A stretch of DNA of 6,744 bases from a bacterium. Its GTDB lineage: Bacteria; CSSED10-310; JAJRTK01. Shown here piece after piece: positions 1 to 6,694 of the stretch. Every line of letters starts with the position of its first letter. Within the stretch, counting starts at the first letter, position 1. The DNA lies in the NCBI GenBank assembly GCA_024278345.1, contig JAJRTK010000415.1:1-6744 (forward strand). The letters run 5' to 3'. The position numbers and the translations under genes were made by a program. Below the pieces are notes generated by a model that was given only the letters and a program-made list of their open reading frames with translations, was not told the origin of the DNA and did no database searches.

Positions 1-70
1 CGGCGCTCCCAGCGGAGGTCCGGAGGCAGAGCCTCCGCCGGGTTCCAGGGCTGGAAGCCCTGGGGCGGCG
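1..70. repeat. GC-rich tandem-hairpin intergenic repeat, cut by the left window edge
   Basis: Two perfect hairpins stand side by side. The first is CGGAGGC/GCCTCCG (21-27 with 31-37, loop AGA). The second is CCAGGGCT/AGCCCTGG (45-52 with 56-63, loop GGA). A small CGCT/AGCG hairpin (4-7 with 11-14) may instead be half of a larger hairpin lying outside the window. An alternative pairing, CCGCC (35-39) with GGCGG (64-68), would enclose the second hairpin. The same plan appears on the same strand at 6576-6621: GGTCC entering the first hairpin, then GGGT plus CAGGGC entering the second. The two sites are therefore probably copies of one repeat family. No coding potential was recognised. The role is unknown; such blocks are typically dispersed intergenic repeats. 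Confidence 0.6.
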
Positions 71-84
71 TCTGAAATCTGCAC

Positions 85-127
85 CGTGGCCGGTACCATG
101 ACCGAGGCCCTTCACCGGTTCGCCACG
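85..127 (-). terminator. Imperfect hairpin just after the response regulator gene; possible 3'-end structure
   Basis: CGTGGC (85-90) pairs with GCCACG (122-127). After a 4-nt bulge (118-121), CGGT (91-94) pairs with ACCG (114-117). The structure begins 5 bases past the stop codon of the minus-strand operon, where a transcript end would be expected. No U-tract follows on the minus strand, so it is not a canonical intrinsic terminator. It could mark an RNA 3' end or a factor-dependent stop, or be part of the neighbouring repeat. Confidence 0.3.
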
Positions 128-131
128 TAGA

Positions 132-1565
132 TCATGACTTTTGACTCGTGTTGGCGTACCTTGACGGACCGATGAGCCCGTATCGCTGGATCTTGTTGAA
201 GAGGGTTCGCCGGCTAATCCCGAGGATCTTTGCAGCGGCGGAGCGGTTCCATCCACATTCAGCGAGAACTCGCTCGATTTGGGATCGCTCCACGGATTCC
301 AGGGTCTGGTCGCCAGTGAACGATGTTGCGGCCCGCGGCCTTTTCTCCAGTGATCTCGGAAGCACAGGGCCAAAAACGGTCAGAAGATCCGCCTTTTCAA
401 TACGAAGACCCCTAGTTTTCAACAAGGCCCGTTCGATGCAATTCCTGAGTTCCCGCACATTTCCAGGCCAGTGATAATTGGAGAGGACTTCCAGAGCTTC
501 ATCGGTGAAGCCCGAAGCTGGACATCCATTTTCTTTCGCCACCTCCGCCAGGAGATGCTGGGCGAGCAACGGGAGATCCTCCGGTCGGTCGCTGAGTTCG
601 GGAAGCTGAATCCTCAAAACGTTGAGACGATAGTAGAGGTCTTCTCTGAACTCCCCTTGACGGATCATGGCTTCCAGGCTCCGATTGGTGGCGCAGATGA
701 TCCGCAGCTCGACCTTGAACACCTTGGAGCTTCCGATGGGTCGGAGCTCTTTGTGCTGGATGACGCGCAAGAGCTTCGCTTGTTGCTGAACCGGGATCTC
801 GGCGACTTCATCCAGGAAAAGAGAGCCGCCGCTGCTTTGGTGGATGAGCCCCGTCTGGTTTTCCACAGCGCCCGTGAAGGCGCCTCGGCTGTGGCCGAAC
901 ATGGTGCTTTCAAACAGGGCTTCGGGGATGGCGGCGCAGTTGACGGGAATGAAGGGAGCTTCGGAACGGGCACTCTCACCATGGATCGCCCTGGCCGCGA
1001 GTTCCTTGCCAGTGCCGCTGCGCCCTGTGATGAGGACCGGGGCTTGGACCACGGCGGCGTCCTGGATGGCCTTTCGCACTTTCTCCATTTCGGGGGAGAT
1101 GCCCAGGAGATCTTGGGCGCTGAATCGCCTTTTAGGGGGATGCCACTTTCTTGTGGGCTTCTGTTCTTGTCGCTTCGCAAGGATCTCCCTGGAAGCGTCC
1201 CGGAGGAGCGCTGCTACCTGTTCCACACGGAAAGGTTTGCAGATATAGGAGTAGGCTCCGGCTTTCACGGCTTCCACGGCGGCTTCAACGCTGCCGAATG
1301 CGGTCATGAGAATGACTTTCACACAGGTGTGTTGGTCTTGCACAAGCCTCAGGAGGCTTCGTCCGTCCATCCCCGGCATCCGGATGTCGCTCAAGAGAAT
1401 GTCGGGGACGCACTCTTGAATGAGGTTGACTGCTTCGAAGCCGCCGGTGGCTCCTCGGGTCTTGTAGCCGAGCCTGTCCAGGTGGCGCAGCAGAATCCCC
1501 AGCATTCTTGGGTCGTCTTCTACCACAAGGATTTGGATGGAAAATCCAGCCGCCCCGCGGGTCAT
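132..1565 (-). CDS. NtrC-family sigma-54-dependent response regulator
   Basis: This 477-residue protein has the full three-domain NtrC plan and the usual length. The receiver (about 10-125) has the acidic pair D17/D18, phospho-acceptor D60, T88 and K110. The AAA+ sigma-54 interaction domain (about 153-385) has Walker A GRSGTGKE (181-188), an intact GAFTGA loop (228-233), Walker B GGSLFLDEV (246-254), a sensor-like CATN (291-294), an arginine-finger region FREDLYYRLNV (306-316) and HWPGNVREL (365-373). A Fis-type helix-turn-helix (about 424-465, ending in SRRTLFNKI) binds DNA. It should act as a cytoplasmic oligomeric ATPase that remodels sigma-54 RNA polymerase after phosphorylation, most likely by the kinase encoded immediately upstream. 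The ATG overlaps the kinase stop and has a good Shine-Dalgarno. The Walker A second residue is R rather than the usual E, and STMFGH replaces SELFGH; both are mild departures. The regulon cannot be told from the sequence, so no symbol is given. Confidence 0.96.
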   Translation of the reverse strand: MTRGAAGFSIQILVVEDDPRMLGILLRHLDRLGYKTRGATGGFEAVNLIQECVPDILLSDIRMPGMDGRSLLRLVQDQHTCVKVILMTAFGSVEAAVEAVKAGAYSYICKPFRVEQVAALLRDASREILAKRQEQKPTRKWHPPKRRFSAQDLLGISPEMEKVRKAIQDAAVVQAPVLITGRSGTGKELAARAIHGESARSEAPFIPVNCAAIPEALFESTMFGHSRGAFTGAVENQTGLIHQSSGGSLFLDEVAEIPVQQQAKLLRVIQHKELRPIGSSKVFKVELRIICATNRSLEAMIRQGEFREDLYYRLNVLRIQLPELSDRPEDLPLLAQHLLAEVAKENGCPASGFTDEALEVLSNYHWPGNVRELRNCIERALLKTRGLRIEKADLLTVFGPVLPRSLEKRPRAATSFTGDQTLESVERSQIERVLAECGWNRSAAAKILGISRRTLFNKIQRYGLIGPSRYANTSQKS

Positions 1566-1577
1566 GACAATGCCTCC
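1562..1577 (-). promoter_or_regulatory. ATGA stop/start overlap with Shine-Dalgarno: translational coupling of kinase and regulator
   Basis: On the minus strand the kinase TGA (1564-1562) and the regulator ATG (1565-1563) share bases as ATGA. GGAGG (1577-1573) lies 7 bases before the ATG, inside the kinase coding sequence. This decides the regulator start and indicates coupled translation of an obligate pair. Confidence 0.8.
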
Positions 1578-3439
1578 GCCGGCTGGATGGGAAGGTGGAT
1601 GACGAAGCAGGCTCCTCCCCAGGGCCCCTTTCCCACGCTGATGTCTCCGCCATGCCTGGCGATGATCCGGGCGCAGACCGACAGTCCCAGTCCCGTGCCA
1701 TCTTCCCGTGTCGTAAAGAAGGGGTCGAAAACCCGTTCTCGCAACGCCTTGGGAATTCCCGGCCCATCATCATAGAGCTTGAGGCAGACCATGGCCTCCT
1801 GGCTCTGGGAATCCGGAGCTTCGTTTCGGGCCATGATCCCGATCCGGCCCTCGTCCGAAACAGCCGCGAGAGCGTTGACCAATAGGTTGAGCAGAAGTTG
1901 GTGCAGGCCATCTGGTTCCACGTGAACGGAGGGCCGTTGGTGAGAGAACTCGATCTTAAGATCGACTTTCTTTTGTTCCAAGGGGATTCTCAAGAGCCGA
2001 AGGACCTTGTCGATGGCCGCCTTGAGGTCGATGGAAGTGCGCTCGGCATCAGATTCGCGAGCGAGTTGCAGGAGCTCTCCCACCATGCGCCCGATACGCT
2101 CGGTCTCTTCCACGATAGTATTGAGCTCATCCCGTCGGCGGTCGATGTCACCGCCCTCGAACAAGAGATACTCGGCTGTGGCGCTAATGATGTTGAGCGG
2201 AGTACCGATTTCATGGGCCAGGCCAGCCGCGAGGCTCCCCGTGGCAGCCAGTTTTTCCGAGCGGAGCATCCGGCGCTCTAGCCTCATCTGCGCACTGGCG
2301 TCGCGGATGGTGGCGACAATCCCCAAGGGCTCACCTTCCGCGTCCCGAAGGAGCGAGGCGGTCATTTCTACTGGTACCGACCGGCCCTGGGAGTGCCGCC
2401 ATTCGATGCGCTCCCCAAGGATTTTTCCCTGACGCATCACCTTCTTCAAGATTCTCGACGCCGTTGAAGACTCGGCGAATTCCGCCAGGGAGCAGCCCAC
2501 CATGGTGTCGCGGTCCACTCCAAATTCTCCGCCAGCTCTGGAACTCCAGTTGAGGATCGTTCCGTCACAGCCAATTTCCAAGATTGCGTCGCTGGACTGC
2601 TGGGCCAGGTGAGCCAACATCTGTTCTTGTGCTTCGAGCCGGCGCCGCAAATGGTGGAGGGCGCTGAGGTCTTCGATCATGGTGGATCGACCGATGAGCG
2701 AACCGGCGGAATCGCGCATCGCCACCGCGGAAACCGCTACAGGCACAAGTCTTTCGCTTCGATCAAGGCGCATCGTCTCCATCCTCGGGAGCTTCCCCTC
2801 CCGCTCCACGCGCTCCATGATGAGGCGCTTTTCCCACAGGCGGTCTTTGGGCAGCAGGAGGTCGATGGAGCTTCCCAGGGCCTCGTCCAAGTCGTAGCCA
2901 AAGAGCGCTCGCGCCTCAGCGCTCCAGCTCACGATCCGGTGCTGCAGATCGACCACGATGAAAGCCCCTCCCGTCATCGAAACGGCATCTCCCAGAACGT
3001 CGCTCACTGCCCGGGGCGGAACCACCGCCGGCCCAAGAGAGGAGAGGTTGACAAAGCTCTCCAAAACCCACCGGAACCGCCCAGTTTCGTCTTCCACGGG
3101 GAGAGCGCAAATCCGGTAGGCCTCCGTAAGACTTCCACGCTGGGCACGCTCCCGGATTCCCACCCGAGGCTCGCCAGTAGAAAAAACCAGGGTCGGCAAA
3201 CAGTCAGAACAGCGGCGAGGGCTTTTCCAAAGAGCCGCGAAGCAGGTGTGGGAAGGGCCACCAGCAATCTCCGGAAGCTTTTGGCGCATGAGCTCGTTGT
3301 ACCAGATGAGCTCCAGGTTTTGGTCAAGGAGGGTGAGGCCAATTCCCAGCGCACTGGCAAGATGGCCCCAAGAATCGAGATCCCTGGGGTGACCGATCTG
3401 GATTCGGCCCTCTTCGAGGTCACTATGTCTTGCAGACAT
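1562..3439 (-). CDS. Soluble PAS-domain sensor histidine kinase (NtrB-like), partner of the adjacent sigma-54 activator
   Basis: This 625-residue protein has no signal peptide or membrane segment, so sensing should be cytoplasmic. There appear to be three PAS-type domains: about 25-132, 150-258 and 275-383. The second and third end in typical PAS/PAC edges (GRSTMIEDLS and GIVATIRDAS). A short helical linker follows each. The HisKA domain (about 392-465) carries the phospho-acceptor H409 in HEIGTPLN. The HATPase domain (about 505-618) has N518/N522 (N box), DDGPGIP (557-563, G1), FDPFFTTR (571-578, F box) and GTGLGLSV (581-588, G2), so the catalytic core looks complete. The first PAS contains a cysteine pattern, C66, C77 and C80, that could bind a metal or respond to redox; the ligand is unknown. 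The start chosen is the ATG at 3439; its Shine-Dalgarno is weak (AGGA about 10 bases upstream), so the exact start is less certain. It is first in a two-gene operon with the regulator. Confidence 0.95.
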   Translation of the reverse strand: MSARHSDLEEGRIQIGHPRDLDSWGHLASALGIGLTLLDQNLELIWYNELMRQKLPEIAGGPSHTCFAALWKSPRRCSDCLPTLVFSTGEPRVGIRERAQRGSLTEAYRICALPVEDETGRFRWVLESFVNLSSLGPAVVPPRAVSDVLGDAVSMTGGAFIVVDLQHRIVSWSAEARALFGYDLDEALGSSIDLLLPKDRLWEKRLIMERVEREGKLPRMETMRLDRSERLVPVAVSAVAMRDSAGSLIGRSTMIEDLSALHHLRRRLEAQEQMLAHLAQQSSDAILEIGCDGTILNWSSRAGGEFGVDRDTMVGCSLAEFAESSTASRILKKVMRQGKILGERIEWRHSQGRSVPVEMTASLLRDAEGEPLGIVATIRDASAQMRLERRMLRSEKLAATGSLAAGLAHEIGTPLNIISATAEYLLFEGGDIDRRRDELNTIVEETERIGRMVGELLQLARESDAERTSIDLKAAIDKVLRLLRIPLEQKKVDLKIEFSHQRPSVHVEPDGLHQLLLNLLVNALAAVSDEGRIGIMARNEAPDSQSQEAMVCLKLYDDGPGIPKALRERVFDPFFTTREDGTGLGLSVCARIIARHGGDISVGKGPWGGACFVIHLPIQPAEALS

Positions 3440-3538
3440 CTCAACGAGATCCTGTTCGTGGGACGGTGAGTTGGGAGTCGTTCGTCCGTGCCAGAGCTTT
3501 CCGGCGAATAGTGCATACCAGCTTCGAATTGTCCAACC

Positions 3539-3567
3539 ATTAGGACATGTTTTTCGCGAAATGTCGA
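3539..3567 (-). promoter_or_regulatory. Candidate sigma-70-type promoter for the kinase-regulator operon
   Basis: Reading the minus strand, TCGACA (3567-3562) matches the -35 consensus TTGACA at 5 of 6 bases. A 17-bp spacer follows, then CCTAAT (3544-3539), which matches TATAAT at 4 of 6. TG one base ahead of it gives an extended -10. The predicted start near 3532 would leave a leader of roughly 90 bases before the kinase ATG. This assumes the organism uses the standard housekeeping consensus. Confidence 0.45.
3552..3561. promoter_or_regulatory. Perfect 10-bp palindrome TTTCGCGAAA inside the leftward promoter spacer
   Basis: TTTCGCGAAA is its own reverse complement and lies wholly within the 17-bp spacer between the candidate -35 and -10 boxes. 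A nearby inverted pair, GACAT (3544-3548) and ATGTC (3561-3565), is off-centre by 2 bases. The position is typical of a repressor operator, but a single short palindrome can arise by chance and no cognate regulator is identified. Confidence 0.3.
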
Positions 3568-3623
3568 TCTCTTTTTCTGCTTGGTTCCCGCCGCTGCCAC
3601 TGGCAAACTTTCCCCGCTTGGGG

Positions 3624-3652
3624 TTGGCGTTCGACTCGATTCCCGATATCTT
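3624..3652 (+). promoter_or_regulatory. recQ: Candidate sigma-70-type promoter for recQ
   Basis: TTGGCG (3624-3629) and TATCTT (3647-3652) are separated by 17 bp and each match consensus at 4 of 6 bases. The start would fall near 3659, giving a leader of about 60 bases that is strikingly pyrimidine-rich and has no clear Shine-Dalgarno before the ATG. No LexA-type box was recognised in 3440-3720. The rest of this 281-bp divergent intergenic region shows nothing else I can name. Confidence 0.35.
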
Positions 3653-3720
3653 TAACCCTTTCGTCCACTCTTCATCTCGCTCTTGCCCTTTCTTGATGCC
3701 TGTCTTCCTGGAATCTCCTG

Positions 3721-6504
3721 ATGCAACAGATGGCCTTGGCCCAGCAGATCCTTTCCGACCGCTTCGGATTCGAGTCGTTCCGGCCTGGACAGCGGATCAT
3801 CATCGAAGCGGTTCTGGCGGGTCGCGACGTATTGGCCATCATGCCAACGGGTGCCGGGAAGTCGCTATGTTACCAACTTCCCGCTTTGGTTTTCCCTGGC
3901 GTAACGCTTGTAGTCTCGCCGCTCATCGCGCTCATGAAAGACCAGGTAGACGCGCTCCAGAGGCGCGGGATCCCCGCCACTTTCGTCAACAGCTCCATCA
4001 GCCTGTCCGAGCAGGAACAGCGTCTGTTGGCGTTGCGGTCCGGCACGCTCCGCCTGCTTTACGTTGCCCCAGAGCGGTTTCGCAACCGCGCCTTTCTTCG
4101 TGCAATGGAATCGGTGCGCCTGTCGCTCCTGGCCATTGACGAAGCACACTGTATCAGCCAGTGGGGGCACGATTTTCGGCCGGACTACCTTCGGTTGAGG
4201 CAGGCCATCGAGAATCTTCGGCCGGATCGCGTCTTGGCGCTCACCGCTACGGCCAATGCCAAGGTCCAGATCGATATCGTGCAGCAGATCCCCCGGCCGG
4301 CGATCCAAAAGTTCGTGGGCGGGTTTGATCGGCCAAACCTCCATTTCGCCGTGGATCGCCTTTCCAAGAAAGCGGAGAAGCTGGAGCGCCTGTTGGAACT
4401 GGTGCGGCGCCTGGAAACCGGCATTGTTTACACTGCCACGCGGAAAGCCGCTGAAGAGGCGACCCAGTTCCTGACAAGCCAGGGGGTTTCGGCCCTTTGC
4501 TACCATGGCGGGCTGGAAGCTGGAGATCGCCGTCGGATCCAGGATCTTTTCATGGGCTGGGGGAAATCGACCGCGGAAGGTCAGGAGGATGTCCAGGACG
4601 GGATGCCGAGGGACGGAGCCAAGCCTCCGGCCGTAGTCTGTGCCACCAACGCCTTCGGAATGGGGATCGACAAGGCCGATATCCGATTTGTCATCCACTA
4701 CCAGATGCCCGGAACCTTGGAGGCATATTATCAGGAAGCCGGCCGCGCTGGCCGCGATGGCGCGCCTTCGGAATGCCACCTTCTCTATTCGGCGGTCGAC
4801 GTGCGCATCCAGAAGTTCTTCATCGAAGGAGAGAACCCCCCCCGCGAAGCAGTGGAGGCGCTCTATGCAGTACTTGTGGCTGAAGCGCGCCGCCATCCCG
4901 AGGCCATCGTCCAAAAGACCCAGGACCAACTTGCGGAAGATGTTCCAGAGTTCCCGAATTCCATGGGGGTTTCCACGGCCCTCAAGCTCTTGGAGTCCGC
5001 GGGACATCTTTTGCGGCTCTCTCGCTCCACCCACACCGCCACGTTCGTCTTGGAACGGCCTCATGCCCATATTACCGAACGGGCGAAGGTGCAGAGAAAG
5101 ATTCTTCAGTCCCTCAAAAAACTGGCCTCCGCAACGGGGATCGTCGAGATCTCCCTGGAAGCCCTGGCCCTGTACACCGGCCTCAACGATGCTTCGCTCA
5201 GGCGCGGGATCCATGCCCTGGAAAACGCCCAGTTGATCGAATACCAGCCGCCTTTTCAAGGTAGGGGCGTTCGCCTCACGGAGCCGGTCCCTCCGGAAAA
5301 ACTCAACATCGATTGGGCCGCCCAGGAACAGAAGGCCGCGCATGCCTACGAAAAACTCGAGATCATGCGCCAATACGTTTTTTCCCGCGCCTGCCGCCGG
5401 GCTTACTTGTTGCGTTATTTCGGGGAGAAGAGCGTGGCCGGGAACTGCCAGAATTGCGATGTCTGCGGGACCGGATCCCAGCGGCGGGGCGCCTCCGGAT
5501 CAATCGGCGCGCGGCAGACTTCGTTGAAGCGCGTTCCCACGGAAGGTTCCGCGCCGCTTCCTCCCGGGTCACCCCGGGAAGACAAGATCATCGTCCTAAA
5601 GGTCTTGAGCTGCGCGGCCCGCCTTCGGAATCGGTATGATCGTCAGACCCTCCAGGAAGTACTGCGCGGGGAACGGAGCTTGGCCGTTCTAGAGGCGGGA
5701 CTGCACCGAAGCATCAAGACTTACGGGCAACTTATCGAGCTTCCTGCCGAGCGAGTATCGGCCTGGATCGAACGGCTCTTGGAGGTCGATGCCCTCCGGC
5801 AGGACTCCAACCATTGCGAGACCGGCACTCTTCGAGGAGGGCGGATGCATCTTACTTCCCAAGGGATGCGGCTCATCCGCCAACGGGAGCATCCCGCGAC
5901 GATCTTTCCGCGCCTCCCGGAACACCATCCCACCTTTTCAGCAACAGAACCCTACGACGCCCCTCTCTTCGCCAAGCTCCGGATGGCCCTGGCCCGGCAT
6001 CTAGAGGAACGCGACCTTGACCAACAACGTGCTCTTTCAGATTCGGTCCTCCAGCAAATCAGTCGCATCTATCCCATGACGGTTCGCAAGCTCCGCGGAG
6101 ACGCCGGTCTCACGCCGGAGCAACGCAGACTTTGGCAACCACTGATCTTTGAGGTGGTGGGTCGTCATCTCGGGGAGCAGGGTGTGGCATCCGCTCCAGA
6201 GGATAAGGAACAAACCAGAAAACGGCGTGCAGGCGGTTCCAGGAAGAATCTCGCCGCCACGGAGAACCTCAGCGACGAAGACTATCAACTGTTTGAGGCC
6301 ATCAAGGAGTGGCGCCTGAAAGTGTCAAAAAAGAGGCGGCTTCGCGCATTTCAGGTGCTGACCGATAGCGACATTTTCGAGTTGTGCCGCACGCGGCCAA
6401 GGACCCACGCGGAGTTGCGCGCCGTCCACGGGTTTGGCCCCAAGAAGGTCCAGCGCTACGGAGACCTCCTCTTGGACCTCATTTTGCGCCACAAACCCCG
6501 TTGA
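3721..6504 (+). CDS. recQ: RecQ-family ATP-dependent 3'-5' DNA helicase with winged-helix insertions and two HRDC-type domains
   Basis: RecQ enzymes unwind forked, recombination and G-quadruplex DNA during repair. The helicase core (about 5-365) has motif 0 FGFESFRPGQ (15-24), Walker A MPTGAGKS (41-48), DEAH (140-143) followed by the aromatic loop CISQWGHDFRP (144-154), LTATA (174-178), ATNAFGMGIDK (308-318) and QEAGRAGRDG (338-347). A loop of about 21 extra residues (about 279-300) precedes motif V. Residues about 375-525 look like two winged-helix units, absent from E. coli RecQ. The zinc site follows: C558, C576, C579 and C582. Next come the RQC winged helix (about 620-720), a divergent HRDC-like domain (about 742-817), a basic linker (829-842) and a typical HRDC (about 850-924). 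At 927 residues it is about half again the size of E. coli RecQ (about 610). The start is the first ATG after an in-frame stop at 3694-3696; the ATG at 3730 is an alternative. A C8 tract lies at 4836-4843. Confidence 0.95.
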   Translation: MQQMALAQQILSDRFGFESFRPGQRIIIEAVLAGRDVLAIMPTGAGKSLCYQLPALVFPGVTLVVSPLIALMKDQVDALQRRGIPATFVNSSISLSEQEQRLLALRSGTLRLLYVAPERFRNRAFLRAMESVRLSLLAIDEAHCISQWGHDFRPDYLRLRQAIENLRPDRVLALTATANAKVQIDIVQQIPRPAIQKFVGGFDRPNLHFAVDRLSKKAEKLERLLELVRRLETGIVYTATRKAAEEATQFLTSQGVSALCYHGGLEAGDRRRIQDLFMGWGKSTAEGQEDVQDGMPRDGAKPPAVVCATNAFGMGIDKADIRFVIHYQMPGTLEAYYQEAGRAGRDGAPSECHLLYSAVDVRIQKFFIEGENPPREAVEALYAVLVAEARRHPEAIVQKTQDQLAEDVPEFPNSMGVSTALKLLESAGHLLRLSRSTHTATFVLERPHAHITERAKVQRKILQSLKKLASATGIVEISLEALALYTGLNDASLRRGIHALENAQLIEYQPPFQGRGVRLTEPVPPEKLNIDWAAQEQKAAHAYEKLEIMRQYVFSRACRRAYLLRYFGEKSVAGNCQNCDVCGTGSQRRGASGSIGARQTSLKRVPTEGSAPLPPGSPREDKIIVLKVLSCAARLRNRYDRQTLQEVLRGERSLAVLEAGLHRSIKTYGQLIELPAERVSAWIERLLEVDALRQDSNHCETGTLRGGRMHLTSQGMRLIRQREHPATIFPRLPEHHPTFSATEPYDAPLFAKLRMALARHLEERDLDQQRALSDSVLQQISRIYPMTVRKLRGDAGLTPEQRRLWQPLIFEVVGRHLGEQGVASAPEDKEQTRKRRAGGSRKNLAATENLSDEDYQLFEAIKEWRLKVSKKRRLRAFQVLTDSDIFELCRTRPRTHAELRAVHGFGPKKVQRYGDLLLDLILRHKPR

Positions 6505-6541
6505 GCAAGTCAGGGTGACCACGCAAGGCGGGACAGAACAG

Positions 6542-6650
6542 AAAAAAAAGGAAAACGCGTAGCGTACAAAAACGTGGGTCCAGGGAGCACGCTCCCTGGT
6601 GGGTGCAGGGCGAAGCCCTGCCAGGGGATGGAATCCCCGGACCACCTACG
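6542..6650 (-). terminator. Possible intrinsic terminator for leftward transcription entering from the right
   Basis: On the minus strand the hairpin block (6650 to 6573) ends in a stem strand, ACCCACG, directly followed by TTTTT (6572-6568). After a short ACGC/GCGT hairpin comes an 8-T run (6549-6542). Stem plus U-tract is the intrinsic-terminator form. It would serve a gene converging on recQ from outside the window. For recQ itself, reading rightward, these tracts are A-runs and no terminator is seen. Confidence 0.35.
6573..6650. other. Cloverleaf-like fold: closing stem around three hairpins
   Basis: On the plus strand CGTGGGT (6573-6579) pairs with ACCTACG (6644-6650), seven pairs including one G-U. 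It encloses three hairpins: CCAGGGAG/CTCCCTGG (6580-6587 with 6592-6599, loop CACG), GCAGGGC/GCCCTGC (6605-6611 with 6615-6621, loop GAA) and GGGGAT/ATCCCC (6624-6629 with 6633-6638, loop GGA). It resembles a cloverleaf in outline only: no anticodon arm, TPsiC arm or CCA end fits a tRNA. Whether it is transcribed is unknown. Confidence 0.5.
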
Positions 6651-6694
6651 GGTAACGCGCGGCGTGACCCGCCGAGCGATAGCGAGGCGTTGCC
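6651..6694. other. Second stem domain of the right-hand element
   Basis: GGTAACGC (6651-6658) pairs with GCGTTGCC (6687-6694), eight pairs with one wobble. Inside, CGGCG (6660-6664) pairs with CGCCG (6670-6674). The stem begins at the base following the cloverleaf closing stem, so the two domains could stack coaxially in RNA. It is part of the inverted-repeat element; function is unknown. Confidence 0.4.

Noticed and set aside
471-1775. Long plus-strand open frame (434 codons) opposite the kinase-regulator operon
   Set aside because: It lies antisense to a protein with every NtrC motif, spans the end of the kinase gene, and its translation shows no recognisable domain. It is a by-product of GC-rich codon use.
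3478-3493. Perfect TGGCACG -24 box on the minus strand upstream of the kinase gene
   Set aside because: The required GC at -12 is absent: the spacing position reads CG and the flanking bases do not resemble TTGC.
3520-3535. GG-N10-GC spacing on the minus strand (TGGACAATTCGAAGCT), a possible sigma-54 promoter
   Set aside because: Only the minimal dinucleotides fit; the surrounding -24 and -12 consensus bases do not. The overlapping sigma-70-type match just upstream is better.
3440-3720. LexA/SOS box controlling recQ
   Set aside because: No CTGT-N8-ACAG-like or GAAC-N4-GTTC-like dyad was found in the intergenic region.
3865-5373. Minus-strand open frame (502 codons) opposite recQ
   Set aside because: It is antisense to conserved helicase motifs and has no recognisable domain; a shadow frame.
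6573-6650. tRNA gene suggested by the cloverleaf outline
   Set aside because: There is no GTTCRANNC T-arm, no 7-base anticodon loop and no discriminator/CCA arrangement; loops are 2-4 bases.
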